IMG/VR virus record: IMGVR_UViG_3300042914_002726
Span: 1 to 57,470 of that record
Length of the DNA: 57,470 nucleotides
Direction: 5' to 3' (one strand)
Source: a virus
In this document: piece by piece, positions 25,785 through 34,046 of the stretch
Layout of the letters: every line of letters begins with the position of its first letter
How positions within the stretch are numbered: position 1 is the stretch's first letter
The notes under the pieces: model-generated
Database searches by the model: none
Seen by the model: the letters and a program-made list of their open reading frames with translations, nothing else
What the model was told of the DNA's origin: nothing
Position numbers and translations under genes: made by a program

Positions 25785-26183
25785 GTGGCGAAAATATTTT
25801 ATTTATGTTTATCTTTAGTAATACTTTTGGGACTTTTGCCGAATTATTCGACTAAGCCACCACAAGAAGACATTATTCTTAATAACGGTTGTTTGATTTA
25901 TGCCATTCAATACCAGTACGCAATAGAAGCTAAGAATATATTAAATGAATCCAATGTTTGGGCTAAAATACTTTTATATAGATTGAAAGGTGCGAAATCT
26001 GGGCACGCTGTTACCCTTTATGTTTATAAAAATAAAACATACGTATACGACCCAGCTTTTGCTAGTTATCAATTAACAGAATTTCCAGTATACAACCCTT
26101 ATAAAATAGTAAGTCTTATGCATCCGATGAGCAAAATTGCTTGGGCAGAATATGCTGAAAATGTATTATTATATAATCCTTAG
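25785..26183 (+). CDS. Secreted papain/transglutaminase-like candidate
   Basis: 132 residues from GTG at 25785. A signal peptide-like N-terminus (KIFYLCLSLVILLGLLPN) is followed by NNGCLIYAIQY, SGHAVTLYVY and YVYDPAFASY. The order Cys, His, Asp fits a small papain-like or transglutaminase-like catalytic triad. An exported cysteine peptidase or inhibitor-type fold acting in the periplasm is possible; no family was recognised. Overlaps the convergent gene by 4 nt. Confidence 0.55.
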   Translation: MAKIFYLCLSLVILLGLLPNYSTKPPQEDIILNNGCLIYAIQYQYAIEAKNILNESNVWAKILLYRLKGAKSGHAVTLYVYKNKTYVYDPAFASYQLTEFPVYNPYKIVSLMHPMSKIAWAEYAENVLLYNP

Positions 26184-26347
26184 AATAGAATACTCAAAAC
26201 ATTCTTAAAGCATAGCTTCATTAAACGGCAACCACGTTTTAAGGATTTTCTGAATTCTAAACTGGGACCAACATAACCAATACCACCATACATACCATAA
26301 ACTATACCACTGTTAGCTAAATATTGTTCAGTTTTAAATTTATTCAT
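26180..26347 (-). CDS. Small basic protein with strong ribosome-binding site
   Basis: 55 residues from the ATG at 26347, chosen because AGGAGG lies 6 nt upstream, a rare strong Shine-Dalgarno in this window. Sequence is Gly/Tyr-rich in the middle and basic at the C-terminus. No family. Its promoter plus leader closely resembles that of the small membrane gene at 31365..31490. Confidence 0.6.
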   Translation of the reverse strand: MNKFKTEQYLANSGIVYGMYGGIGYVGPSLEFRKSLKRGCRLMKLCFKNVLSILF

Positions 26348-26367
26348 TTGCACCTCCTTTCTACTAT

Positions 26368-26395
26368 ATATTACAGCAAAAACGGTGCCAATCAA
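26368..26395 (-). promoter_or_regulatory. Sigma70-type promoter with downstream Shine-Dalgarno
   Basis: Minus strand: TTGATT, 16 nt, TAATAT, then AAAGGAGG before the ATG at 26347. Shares about 40 nt of similar layout with the promoter at 31514. Confidence 0.65.
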
Positions 26396-26407
26396 GTTAC
26401 AATATTG

Positions 26408-26836
26408 TTATAAAACTTTTGTTACTGTCGGAACTGGATTATAAATAGGATTTAATACAGACCAATTTTGTACATTCCAAGGATATAGAACATCTTCGGA
26501 ACTAAAATAAATTGGGTCAAATGCTAAATTAAAATCATAAATACCCCATTCATTTTCAAACCATACTATGAACCAATTTCCATTACCATCTTTATTATAA
26601 TAAGGTTTACCTCCAAATTCTGTTGTATAATTAAAAATTCCATTTAAATCTCCCAATACACCATTTTGAACTAATACATTATTTAATAATCCTGGGCCTT
26701 CTGGGCCTTCTGGGCTTTCTGGGCTTTCTGGATTTGGGTTAAAATAAAATGTAGTATTCGCAACTTCTGTTTTAACAAAACGTTGAGGCCCAGTCTCAAT
26801 ACTACCGACCTCTCTTGGTAAAAAAAAATTATCCAT
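26408..26836 (-). CDS. Virion-associated protein with collagen-like tract
   Basis: 142 residues. A short Pro-Glu/Gly repeat (PESPESPEGPEGPG, about residues 36-49) encoded by a 9-bp tandem repeat is followed by a compact domain rich in Trp, Tyr and Asn (GNWFIVWFENEWGIYD). Collagen-like tracts are frequent trimerising spacers in phage appendages. An AGTGTAA box lies ahead. Confidence 0.6.
   Translation of the reverse strand: MDNFFLPREVGSIETGPQRFVKTEVANTTFYFNPNPESPESPEGPEGPGLLNNVLVQNGVLGDLNGIFNYTTEFGGKPYYNKDGNGNWFIVWFENEWGIYDFNLAFDPIYFSSEDVLYPWNVQNWSVLNPIYNPVPTVTKVL
26690..26735 (-). repeat. 9-bp tandem repeat encoding collagen-like SPEGPEG tract
   Basis: GGGCCTTCT/GGGCTTTCT units occur four times in tandem on the plus strand. 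In-frame gain or loss of units would change tract length without a frameshift. Confidence 0.75.
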
Positions 26837-26846
26837 TAAAATTTAA

Positions 26847-26853
26847 TTACACT
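26847..26853 (-). promoter_or_regulatory. Late-type box AGTGTAA before 26408..26836
   Basis: Minus-strand AAAGTGTAATTAAATTTTA ahead of the ATG at 26836, 10 nt spacing. Confidence 0.55.
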
Positions 26854-28242
26854 TTACCTAGTTTCGCGCCACTGTAAACTAGCAAAAGTATCACTTGCAT
26901 TAGTGCCAATTCCAGATCCAATTATAACAAAAACATTACTATTCGTACTATCGATATTTTGACTAATATATCCTCTTTTTGCGCTTGATAAAGCTGCTAT
27001 TTGAGATTGTGCGCTAAATTTTCCAGCACCCTGACCGCCAGCAATGCAATATCCTGCGTCTACTAGCATTCCACTTGTAAAATTAACGCTTGTTGCACTA
27101 ATATTATATTGAACAACACTTTCATCATTTGCGCTAACCCAGGAGCCACCAACTATTTGCCCTGTGCTTGGAAGTCTCCAAACCTCATAAGTAATTGCAT
27201 CTGTTACAGTAAAAATATTGGCCATGTTTGCTCTGACAACACTACGGTTTGGTTTTCCGTAATATCCAGTTTTTAATGCTATCGCAACTAAAGGAAGTTG
27301 ACTGGTTGTAGTTACAGATCTTGCCACTGTATTTCTTGCTGAAAAATCTACACCTGCTTCATTGTAGCCACCCTCACTAATAACCGTTGCACAAATTTGA
27401 TCCATAGTATCTGTACCAACTGCGCTGCTATAATTTCTAATTTCACATCTGACTGGAAGATTTGGATTACTCCAATAAACGGCGGGTTTATTATTACTAT
27501 TATAAAATTCATGAGCAATAACAGCTCTGCCATCATGAACGAACCCAGCGCGTACTCTTCCAACCCCAAGCCATTGAAAATCTGCTGTAAATAATTGAGT
27601 TTTAGTAGGGTCTAAATTAAAACTCGACGCACCACTTCCATTGCATTTATCAATGTTCCAATTATTTTGTGTTATTCTTTCTTCTGATACAAATCCCGAA
27701 ACGTCACTCCTTAAAACAAGTGATAAAGCCCCATCGCCGCTTTGTTCAAAAAAGATTCCATTACGGTCATCAAAAAGACCAATTCTTTTATTTGTTCCGT
27801 TTCTGTATCCTGTAAAATTAAAACTTTGGAAAGTTAGTTCACTTTTACCTGGCATGTAGTGATGATACATGCGGCTTTGGTGGATGGTAAAATCATTTGC
27901 GCCAGTCCCAACTTGCAATACTGCTTTTGCTTGATTAGCATTGAATGATATAGAAGCATTCGCCCCGCTAGTTTTAGTTAATAGTTCTGTTTCTTCTCCA
28001 TAAACATGGGAATAGTCAGCGAGGGTAAATGGATTAGATATTCTTTGACGACCAAATGCATCTATCTGTGCTGATTGACTTGAAAAATTAGTTACATTAA
28101 CATCGACCGGATTGGTTACAGATACGCTACCCGTTACGTTTTGAACCGCTGGGAAATTGTTTACTAAAGTTCCATCCACTACAGAAACTTGCACAGGCGT
28201 ATTTTGACCTTCCTGCTCGGCCTTTTGGATAATTTTTATCAT
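26854..28242 (-). CDS. Large virion structural protein
   Basis: 462 residues. The N-terminal part (PVQVSVVDGTLVNNFPAVQ) leads into a beta-rich body with QIDAFGRQRISNPFTLADY, a segment I associate with a widespread phage structural protein family of unknown detailed role. No membrane or catalytic motifs. It heads a two-gene unit with 26408..26836. Confidence 0.65.
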   Translation of the reverse strand: MIKIIQKAEQEGQNTPVQVSVVDGTLVNNFPAVQNVTGSVSVTNPVDVNVTNFSSQSAQIDAFGRQRISNPFTLADYSHVYGEETELLTKTSGANASISFNANQAKAVLQVGTGANDFTIHQSRMYHHYMPGKSELTFQSFNFTGYRNGTNKRIGLFDDRNGIFFEQSGDGALSLVLRSDVSGFVSEERITQNNWNIDKCNGSGASSFNLDPTKTQLFTADFQWLGVGRVRAGFVHDGRAVIAHEFYNSNNKPAVYWSNPNLPVRCEIRNYSSAVGTDTMDQICATVISEGGYNEAGVDFSARNTVARSVTTTSQLPLVAIALKTGYYGKPNRSVVRANMANIFTVTDAITYEVWRLPSTGQIVGGSWVSANDESVVQYNISATSVNFTSGMLVDAGYCIAGGQGAGKFSAQSQIAALSSAKRGYISQNIDSTNSNVFVIIGSGIGTNASDTFASLQWRETR

Positions 28243-28254
28243 ATATTATATTAA

Positions 28255-28261
28255 TTACACA
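28255..28261 (-). promoter_or_regulatory. Late-type box TGTGTAA before 26854..28242
   Basis: Minus-strand CTTGTGTAATTAATATAATAT before the ATG at 28242. Confidence 0.45.
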
Positions 28262-28314
28262 AGTTTAAAATAATAATTTACATTTAATTAAAATTATCTT
28301 AATATGGAATATTA

Positions 28315-29358
28315 ATGAAAAATATTTTCTTTTTTCAATGGATATCTGATCTTGGCGGTGCCGACACTAGATTAAAAGAAGTAATTCAATGTTTTGCCAG
28401 TTCAAAAGAATATAATCTTTTTATTATTCCTAATGACGATTTTCGTTTACAGGAAAAGCTTAATACCGATTTTTTAGATAAAAATAGTGTTAAAATTTTA
28501 ACTTGGAATACATTACCAGAAAAAGCGGAAGGTTATGGTATTGCATTTTGTAATTTCAGGCTTTTTGAGGAACCTTGGCGTTTAGAGAAAATTAAGCAAA
28601 TAGGGTTAAAATTTATTTGGTCCAATGATATGATGTGGACAAAAAATGAAGAAACAAATGCTATTAATAAATTTTTAGTTGATGCTGTAATTTTTACAAG
28701 CAGTTTTCATCAAGATCGTTTAATAAGACAAAATCCAGCGTTTCAAAATACATTTAATTATATTTTACCAAATTATTTTCATTATGAAAATTATAAAGAT
28801 AAAAAAATTCCCAAAAAAGAATATTTGAAAAATAAATTTGTTATTGGAAAAATATCAAGAGCGGACTGGTTAAAGTATAGCGAACATTTTCCAATTTTTT
28901 ATAATAAAATTGAAATACCAAATAAGCATTTTAGATTTATGGGGTGGAACCATGAATTAAGTAAAAAATACTCTTGGTTTGAATTTGATGAAAAGTTTGA
29001 ATTATTACCCGCAAATAAAGAAGGTATAATTGAATTTTTATCTCAATTAGATTTATATGTTTACAATTGTAACCACAGATTTATCGAAAACCAGTCGCGC
29101 GCAATTATTGAAGCTCAGCTATTAGGCATTCCATGTATTGTTCCTAAAGAATGGAATTTTCCCAATATGGTTTGGCATGAAAGAACAGGCTTTACATTTG
29201 AAACTATAGAAGATTGTTATAAATATATAAATGAGATTTATAAAAATAAAAATTTATATAATTTGATGTCAGAAAATGCTAAAATATTTAGTAAATCAAT
29301 TTGGTGTGATACAGAACAACAATTAAATTATTGGGAAGAACTTTTTAAATCTATATGA
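28315..29358 (+). CDS. Glycosyltransferase, GT4/GT-B-like
   Basis: 347 residues. The layout fits a GT-B enzyme: an N-terminal domain with WISDLGGADTRLKEV and a C-terminal domain with SRAIIEAQLLGIPCIVP (about 260-280), where the Glu in IIEAQ corresponds to the GT4 donor-binding EAxxxGxP motif. It would transfer sugar to a virion or host surface acceptor. Overlaps the next gene by 4 nt (ATGA), so the two are co-expressed. AT-rich like the virion genes. Confidence 0.8.
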   Translation: MKNIFFFQWISDLGGADTRLKEVIQCFASSKEYNLFIIPNDDFRLQEKLNTDFLDKNSVKILTWNTLPEKAEGYGIAFCNFRLFEEPWRLEKIKQIGLKFIWSNDMMWTKNEETNAINKFLVDAVIFTSSFHQDRLIRQNPAFQNTFNYILPNYFHYENYKDKKIPKKEYLKNKFVIGKISRADWLKYSEHFPIFYNKIEIPNKHFRFMGWNHELSKKYSWFEFDEKFELLPANKEGIIEFLSQLDLYVYNCNHRFIENQSRAIIEAQLLGIPCIVPKEWNFPNMVWHERTGFTFETIEDCYKYINEIYKNKNLYNLMSENAKIFSKSIWCDTEQQLNYWEELFKSI

Positions 29359-30143
29359 GAAAAACATTTTGTTACTGGACTGTAAGCTGGGGAGATTACG
29401 ATTATATCGCACAATCAATGATTAATTCCGCAAGGTCTGTTGGAATTAATGAAGATTTTTATGCGTTCACCGAGAAACCAATTAAAAATTGTTTTAATAG
29501 AAGATTAAATAAAGATATTGAGTTAGATAAATTGCAATTTTTTAAATTTGAATATTTAAAACATGAAATGTCTAAATTAAATTATGATTATTTTGTATTT
29601 ATTGATTCAGATCATTATTTTGTTCGTAAACCAGAGATAACGCCAATAGATATAGTAAAAGATTCGCCTTGGCATTCATTTTTAGAAAGCCCTATTAACA
29701 CAAATAAAACACAACGTACTGATTGGTGGCAAATACCAAACCAGTTATTTATTTCTTTTATGAGAAATGCTGGCGTTAAATCTCAAGAAATTAGAAATAC
29801 TAACGGTGGATTTTGGATATGTGAAAAAAATTTTATAAATCAAGCTTGTTTTTTAGCTTATGAATTTCATAATTTTTTAAAAAAATATAATATAATTGTT
29901 CCAGAAGAAGTTTCTATTGCTTATATTTCACATTTAATGTCCCCCAAATTAAAAGACCGATTCATAGAAAATTATACGAATTATTGGGCAAGTGATTGGA
30001 CAGAAATTTTTAAAGATCAAATACCTGTAGACAAATCATGGGAATATACATCTTATATGACCTACGAAAAAATTTTAGTAAATCCTGCAATTGTTCATGC
30101 AATGAGAAGTAAAGAAGCATTAATTAGATTATCAAAAAGTTAA
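29355..30143 (+). CDS. Glycosyltransferase-like protein, GT-A type
   Basis: 262 residues. A DxD-type motif is visible in FVFIDSDHYFVRKP (about 87-100), and the start WTVSWGDYDYIAQSMINSARSVG resembles the nucleotide-sugar end of GT-A folds. No membrane segments. Translationally coupled to the preceding GT4-like gene. It overlaps the convergent gene 30132..31019 by 12 nt. Confidence 0.65.
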   Translation: MRKTFCYWTVSWGDYDYIAQSMINSARSVGINEDFYAFTEKPIKNCFNRRLNKDIELDKLQFFKFEYLKHEMSKLNYDYFVFIDSDHYFVRKPEITPIDIVKDSPWHSFLESPINTNKTQRTDWWQIPNQLFISFMRNAGVKSQEIRNTNGGFWICEKNFINQACFLAYEFHNFLKKYNIIVPEEVSIAYISHLMSPKLKDRFIENYTNYWASDWTEIFKDQIPVDKSWEYTSYMTYEKILVNPAIVHAMRSKEALIRLSKS

Positions 30144-31019
30144 ATTTTTACTATTTGCAAATTTTATTATTTTCTTTTTATAATTCTTTTTAGTAGATGC
30201 GTAAAAATGAATTATACCTAATTCATTTGCCAGTATATTTAACTCTTTTAAATAAGTTTTAAATTCTATTTCAAAAATGTTATCATCTTTTTCATAAAAT
30301 TTATTATTTGAATAATATTGTTTCTCATTTAAATTTTTGATTTTATCATTTGTTAGTATAGTATTTATTTTAGAGTCCTGCTCAGTTATTTGTGGTAGCC
30401 ATAATTGTTCTAACATCATTGCTAAATATAAATGATGTTTAACTTTATTTTCTTTTTTTAAAGCTCTTTGCTGTTGAGCTATTGATTCTAAAAATTCCGA
30501 GTTTTCAATTGCGAAATTACATATATTTTGCGCTGCTTTATTAAATGTTTTATAATTTTGCCCACCAAATATAGCACAATTATAAGATATATAACTATTA
30601 GATTCTGGAACTAAAGATGGGCGTTTTCCAATTATTTTACATGAAGTTTTTAAAACGTTATCCATCCAAATTTCGCGGTGCAGAAATAAATTATCTTGAG
30701 ACAATATTTTTGAATCTAATGGCTTTAATAAAAAAAGATCAAAGTCTATATGTAAAAATGGATAATCAATATCTGAGATAGTTAATAATTTACCTAAACT
30801 CCAACCCGTTTTGGGAAATTGGTTTAATTTTTTTTCATCTAATTGTTTAAATTCATTAAAATTAATTTTATGTAATAATTCATATCCTTTACTATCTGTA
30901 TAGAGTACAGTTTTAAAGCCTTGCTTCTGCGCTAAATAATTAGACGCTGCAGCCATTTCGGGAAATAACTTTTGATGCAATATATCCGCATTACTCCAAT
31001 GGCTATAAACAATCTTCAT
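30132..31019 (-). CDS. GT-A-like protein resembling DUF6734
   Basis: 295 residues. Key segments are FPEMAAASNYLAQKQGFKTVLYTD, YPFLHIDFDLFLLKPL with a DxD (DFD at about 92-94) and NCAIFGG. These fit a family of GT-A-like proteins annotated as DUF6734, by recall. It lies opposite the two preceding glycosyltransferase genes. Substrate unknown. Confidence 0.6.
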   Translation of the reverse strand: MKIVYSHWSNADILHQKLFPEMAAASNYLAQKQGFKTVLYTDSKGYELLHKINFNEFKQLDEKKLNQFPKTGWSLGKLLTISDIDYPFLHIDFDLFLLKPLDSKILSQDNLFLHREIWMDNVLKTSCKIIGKRPSLVPESNSYISYNCAIFGGQNYKTFNKAAQNICNFAIENSEFLESIAQQQRALKKENKVKHHLYLAMMLEQLWLPQITEQDSKINTILTNDKIKNLNEKQYYSNNKFYEKDDNIFEIEFKTYLKELNILANELGIIHFYASTKKNYKKKIIKFANSKNLTF

Positions 31020-31115
31020 GTTGAGTTATTATATTATCAATTAAATTAAAAAGTTAATAAAATAAAATCCCCACAGATTTTTTGATTTGATTATTATTTA
31101 CTTATATAATTAAAT

Positions 31116-31274
31116 ATGAAACAGTGTCAAATGCACATATCTCCAGCGCCCGAATGTCTTGTTCCATGCCCAGAAGAAGCTACCGAAATACTAACATTAG
31201 GCAATCATACAGACATGTTCCTTTGTAAAGAACACTACAAGTCTTTTAATATCCGTAATAAACAAGAAGATTAA
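31116..31274 (+). CDS. Tiny Cys/His-rich protein
   Basis: 52 residues, too short for common thresholds. MKQCQMHISPAPECLVPCP and a later LCKEHYK give Cys and His pairs compatible with one zinc site. No Shine-Dalgarno; an AT-rich leader. It is followed by a terminator hairpin at 31286, which supports a real short transcription unit. Confidence 0.5.
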   Translation: MKQCQMHISPAPECLVPCPEEATEILTLGNHTDMFLCKEHYKSFNIRNKQED

Positions 31275-31285
31275 ATTAAAATTAA

Positions 31286-31317
31286 GAAAAAACCCCCTCA
31301 TAAAGAAGGGGTTTTAT
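31286..31317. terminator. Bidirectional rho-independent terminator
   Basis: Stem AAAACCCC (31289-31296) with GGGGTTTT (31308-31315). T runs follow on both strands, serving the plus gene ending at 31274 and the minus gene ending at 31365. Confidence 0.8.
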
Positions 31318-31364
31318 AACCAATGGATTAATTCCAAACGTGTTAACACACATTTTGAGTTAGT

Positions 31365-31490
31365 CTACTGTATAAATTTATTAATAAATTTATCTATTTT
31401 CTCATAATGAGCCATAACAATGACGGCTTGACTAAATAGCACAACGGCTAAACCAATCATTTCAATTTTACTAGATAATAAATTTTTCAT
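31365..31490 (-). CDS. Small single-TM membrane peptide with strong RBS
   Basis: 41 residues: short N-terminus, one hydrophobic segment (about residues 10-27, MIGLAVVLFSQAVIVMA) and a basic helix. AGGAGG lies 7 nt before the ATG and a sigma70-type promoter sits upstream, so expression looks deliberate. No family. Could be a small membrane effector of infection. Confidence 0.65.
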   Translation of the reverse strand: MKNLLSSKIEMIGLAVVLFSQAVIVMAHYEKIDKFINKFIQ

Positions 31491-31513
31491 ATAATTACCT
31501 CCTTTCCTATTAC

Positions 31514-31542
31514 ATATTACAATAATATAGAGATTTAGTCAA
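31514..31542 (-). promoter_or_regulatory. Sigma70-type promoter with downstream Shine-Dalgarno
   Basis: Minus strand: TTGACT, 17 nt, TAATAT, then AAAGGAGG. Near twin of the promoter at 26368. Confidence 0.7.
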
Positions 31543-31559
31543 GTTACAATCCTGTCACC

Positions 31560-31899
31560 ATTAAAGGTTAAATTAAAATATAGTAAAAAATAAGGCCCCC
31601 GAATTTTTTAGATTTGATTATTATTATTTATTATCTTTTACTCTTAAAGTTTTAGAAAAGGGTAGGGGGTGGCGTACATATAGAAATACAGAGAAACCTA
31701 TACATTACTATAGGAATATGTATAGAAACTATATATAAGAATAAGAGTAATGGGTTAAATTAAATTAATTAAAATAAAAGTCCAGGAGATTGAAATTTCA
31801 CCCCCCCGCCCTATAAAATTCAAACGCCTGTTCGAATTTTTTCAAAAATGGGAGGGGGTTATCACCTCAAAAAAAATTTAAAAAAATGCAAAAAATCGC
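31560..31899. other. Non-coding boundary with G/C runs and nested stem-loop
   Basis: No gene seen. The stretch is AT-rich but contains G/C runs: GGGTAGGGGGTGG (about 31661), CACCCCCCCGCCC (about 31799) and GGGAGGGGG (about 31850). The latter two can pair around an inner AAATTC/GAATTT hairpin. The motif TTTTTTAGATTTGATTATTATT near 31604 echoes one near 31076. It marks the switch from AT-rich to GC-richer DNA, just before the first leaderless promoter. Confidence 0.5.
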
Positions 31900-31933
31900 T
31901 TGCTTTTCTGCCGTCCCGTGCTATTCTTTAACC
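31900..31933 (+). promoter_or_regulatory. Leaderless sigma70-type promoter
   Basis: TTGCTT, 16 nt, TATTCT, then 6 nt (TTAACC) to the ATG at 31934. Confidence 0.75.
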
Positions 31934-32116
31934 ATGAAGAAGAAATACTACACCAGCACAGAGATCATCGAATACGCCGAACAGGTCGGCGCGGTCTGCA
32001 CCTTCGCCTCGCTCGGTCTACGAGTGTTCAAAGGATGGACAGCGAAAGGCTCTTACGAGGTCAAGTTCCATCGCGTTGAGCCTTGCGTGTGGATGAAAAA
32101 AATCGTAAGAAAATAA
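31934..32116 (+). CDS. Small basic protein, leaderless
   Basis: 60 residues from MKKKYYTSTEI. The ATG lies 6 nt past the TATTCT box, which decides this start over an in-frame ATG 16 codons upstream that precedes the promoter. Rich in Lys, Val and Tyr. No family. First gene of the GC-richer plus-strand block. Confidence 0.65.
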   Translation: MKKKYYTSTEIIEYAEQVGAVCTFASLGLRVFKGWTAKGSYEVKFHRVEPCVWMKKIVRK

Positions 32117-32125
32117 AAAAATCCC

Positions 32126-32159
32126 TTGACTCTCACCGCATCTCTGATACTCTAAAAGC
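32126..32159 (+). promoter_or_regulatory. Leaderless sigma70-type promoter
   Basis: TTGACT, 16 nt, TACTCT, 6 nt, ATG at 32160. Confidence 0.75.
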
Positions 32160-32339
32160 ATGAAAGAAAAAACACCACAAAAAGGCCAGCTCTGGGTGAG
32201 CGGCAACACAGTCTACCGCGTCATTCGTAACGAGGGCGACAAGACTCACGCTCATAATCATGGTAAGATGGGCCTGTTCTACACACGCAATCTGAAGATT
32301 GCGACCCCTTCCCAAGTCGCAGAATACTTGGGAAAATAG
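32160..32339 (+). CDS. Small protein, leaderless
   Basis: 59 residues. The N-terminal half (KGQLWVSGNTVYRVIRNEGD) looks like a small beta barrel and the end is LKIATPSQVAEYLGK. No family recognised. Start is fixed by the promoter spacing. Confidence 0.6.
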   Translation: MKEKTPQKGQLWVSGNTVYRVIRNEGDKTHAHNHGKMGLFYTRNLKIATPSQVAEYLGK

Positions 32340-32340
32340 T

Positions 32341-32375
32341 TTGACAATCACCACAAAACCTAACAGAATAACAAC
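32341..32375 (+). promoter_or_regulatory. Leaderless sigma70-type promoter
   Basis: TTGACA, 17 nt, CAGAAT, 6 nt, ATG at 32376. Confidence 0.65.
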
Positions 32376-32564
32376 ATGACAAAAAAACAATTCACCGCCA
32401 TCGCTCACATCTTGGGAAAACGCTTGGCCGAAAAAGTCGAAGCACCCATCGCAGAATACGAAGTCATCGAAGCTATCGCGTCTGACTTTGTCGAATACTT
32501 CAAAACTCAAAATCCTTTGTTTAAGGAAGAACTCTTTTTGGAAGCCTTCTATACCAGAAAATAA
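32376..32564 (+). CDS. Small helical protein, leaderless
   Basis: 62 residues, all-helical and amphipathic (AIAHILGKRLAEKVE, EVIEAIASDFVEYFK). First gene of a short operon of seven small genes to 33220 that pack tightly or overlap. No family. Confidence 0.6.
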   Translation: MTKKQFTAIAHILGKRLAEKVEAPIAEYEVIEAIASDFVEYFKTQNPLFKEELFLEAFYTRK

Positions 32565-32568
32565 AACT

Positions 32569-32658
32569 ATGTCAATCTGGGTTCCACTCTTTTACCTGTG
32601 CATCTTTCCTTCTGCTTGTGCGATCCTCATCCTCTGGGCTGATTCCAGACAAAAATAA
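32569..32658 (+). CDS. 29-residue membrane peptide
   Basis: MSIWVPLFYLCIFPSACAIL is one hydrophobic span followed by WADSRQK. Begins 4 nt after the previous stop and ends 4 nt before the next start, so it belongs to the same operon. Confidence 0.5.
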   Translation: MSIWVPLFYLCIFPSACAILILWADSRQK

Positions 32659-32662
32659 TCAC

Positions 32663-32842
32663 ATGAAAAAATACATCACATTCGACAAGATTGCCTACGC
32701 AATGTCCCTCTCCACCTTCATCTTCATCGCGGTAACGCTTTGCGCTGCTTGTGTTGACTTGCAAAACAGAACCAGCAAGAATCAAAAACAAATGCAGGAA
32801 GAAGTCCGCGCAATGCTCGCCAACATCGAGAAACCTCTATGA
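32663..32842 (+). CDS. Small single-TM protein
   Basis: 59 residues: a short cytoplasmic start, one hydrophobic segment (about 14-33) and a charged coiled-coil-like tail (NRTSKNQKQMQEEVRAML). Spanin-like in layout but far from the lysis genes. Overlaps the next gene by 4 nt. Confidence 0.55.
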   Translation: MKKYITFDKIAYAMSLSTFIFIAVTLCAACVDLQNRTSKNQKQMQEEVRAMLANIEKPL

Positions 32843-33039
32843 TCACACCCAACATTCAAAAAGCTCTTGAGTCAAACGGAGTTCGTTTCTTTGCAAAAGA
32901 CTTTCTCATGGAAGGTATGCGGAAAGATTGCGTTGACGCCGTGCATGATGCAAAGCTCGTTTATGACTTACTGCGCGAACGCATGGAAGTCATTCTCTCA
33001 CTCACTCCAACTTATCCAGAAACAGAAACAAATGAGTAA
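32839..33039 (+). CDS. Small soluble protein
   Basis: 66 residues, helical, starting in the ATGA overlap with the preceding gene. No recognised family. Confidence 0.55.
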   Translation: MITPNIQKALESNGVRFFAKDFLMEGMRKDCVDAVHDAKLVYDLLRERMEVILSLTPTYPETETNE

Positions 33040-33220
33040 AGACCAAGTCAAAGCCGTATGCGATTACTCGCATGATGTCATAAAAAAAGTCAGAGCAATG
33101 TTTGGCATAAAGAAAAAAGTGCCATCACTTCTTTGTCATAGTCTCGCGCACCTCAACACCGCGACATGGCTTGAGCGCGCGGTCTGCAACGGCACAATCA
33201 TGGACTACAAGCCGCGATAA
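33032..33220 (+). CDS. Small basic protein
   Basis: 62 residues from MSKDQVKAVC at 33032, overlapping the preceding gene by 8 nt. Contains LLCHSLAHLNTATWLERAVCNG. No family. It ends directly before repeat copy A. Confidence 0.5.
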   Translation: MSKDQVKAVCDYSHDVIKKVRAMFGIKKKVPSLLCHSLAHLNTATWLERAVCNGTIMDYKPR

Positions 33221-33300
33221 CGTAAGGCGCTGATAATCAGGCACTTACAGCGGCGCGCCCCGCCGCGCAGCGTAAGTCGTTGAAAATGAGGCACTTACGC
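33221..33300. repeat. Intergenic palindromic repeat, copy A
   Basis: Core GGCGCGCCCCGCCGCGC flanked by inverted ACTTAC/GTAAGT arms and TTGA-ATnA-type outer units. An extra conserved tail, TTCATGAAGCGTGCCAACTT, follows at 33310-33329, then an A-rich tract and a promoter. Confidence 0.85.
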
Positions 33301-33395
33301 ATTATGACATTCATGAAGCGTGCCAACTTGCAGAATAAAACGCTCGTTTGAAAAAACATCAACAAAAATAATTCACATAATCGTAAAAAAATCCC

Positions 33396-33429
33396 TTGCG
33401 TTTTGGGTGATCTGTGCTATCTTGTATGT
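33396..33429 (+). promoter_or_regulatory. Leaderless sigma70-type promoter
   Basis: TTGCGT, 16 nt, TATCTT, 6 nt, ATG at 33430. Confidence 0.7.
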
Positions 33430-33783
33430 ATGAAAGATAAAGAAAACACCACGTTCAACGTCAACGGAACCCTCTGCACGCTCGTCGTCTCGGAAGACTT
33501 CGATGGAGATTGCACTAAACTCTGGCACGAACTCGTCAGCGTCGAGACTGGCAAGACCATCCACACTCTCGGCTGGTCGCCTTACTCTTGCCCTTCTAAT
33601 GAAGAAGTGCAACAGATCATCGACCTCGGTTTGCCCGATGGTTTGCGCTGGGCTAACTTCGATCCCTACTCTGGTTTCAACTTCGACAGCGAAACGCTGG
33701 CGAAATACCTCGCTGGCTACGAAGGTGTCAATGGTGGAAAAATGGAATTGACCTTCCGCAAGCGTTCCGCCATGGCCGCATAA
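33430..33783 (+). CDS. Unknown protein, leaderless
   Basis: 117 residues, soluble. The first half is beta-rich (TLCTLVVSEDFDGDC ... WHELVSVETGK) and the second is acidic (LRWANFDPYSGFNFDSE). No family recognised. Start set by promoter spacing. Confidence 0.6.
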   Translation: MKDKENTTFNVNGTLCTLVVSEDFDGDCTKLWHELVSVETGKTIHTLGWSPYSCPSNEEVQQIIDLGLPDGLRWANFDPYSGFNFDSETLAKYLAGYEGVNGGKMELTFRKRSAMAA

Positions 33784-33791
33784 AAAATCTC

Positions 33792-33826
33792 TTGCCATTA
33801 ACCTCAACATCCCATATCCTAACAAT
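33792..33826 (+). promoter_or_regulatory. Leaderless sigma70-type promoter
   Basis: TTGCCA, 17 nt, TATCCT, 6 nt, ATG at 33827. Confidence 0.7.
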
Positions 33827-34042
33827 ATGAATAACACCAACGACCACTTCAACACGCAACCGCAATCCGACGAATACGCGACCGAGCACGAGGAAGTGCG
33901 CGGCACCTTTGCCTCTGAATGGGCAGAAGAACCTACGCCAGAGCCACAACCCTACGATGGGTGTGAAGGTCAATGGCCTGGGGATGGGTCTGGCTTCGAC
34001 GACCTCGCGGACTTGGGCGAACAGGAAGGTTGGGACAATTAA
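33827..34042 (+). CDS. Acidic small protein, paralogue of 36193..36324
   Basis: 71 residues, strongly acidic. The N-terminus DHFNTQPQSDEYATEHEEV aligns with DDFNTQIQSDEFASEYEAY in the gene at 36193, so the two are duplicates with divergent tails. DNA-mimic or protein-binding acidic proteins are common phage anti-host factors, but nothing here proves that. Confidence 0.6.
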   Translation: MNNTNDHFNTQPQSDEYATEHEEVRGTFASEWAEEPTPEPQPYDGCEGQWPGDGSGFDDLADLGEQEGWDN

Positions 34043-34046
34043 AATT

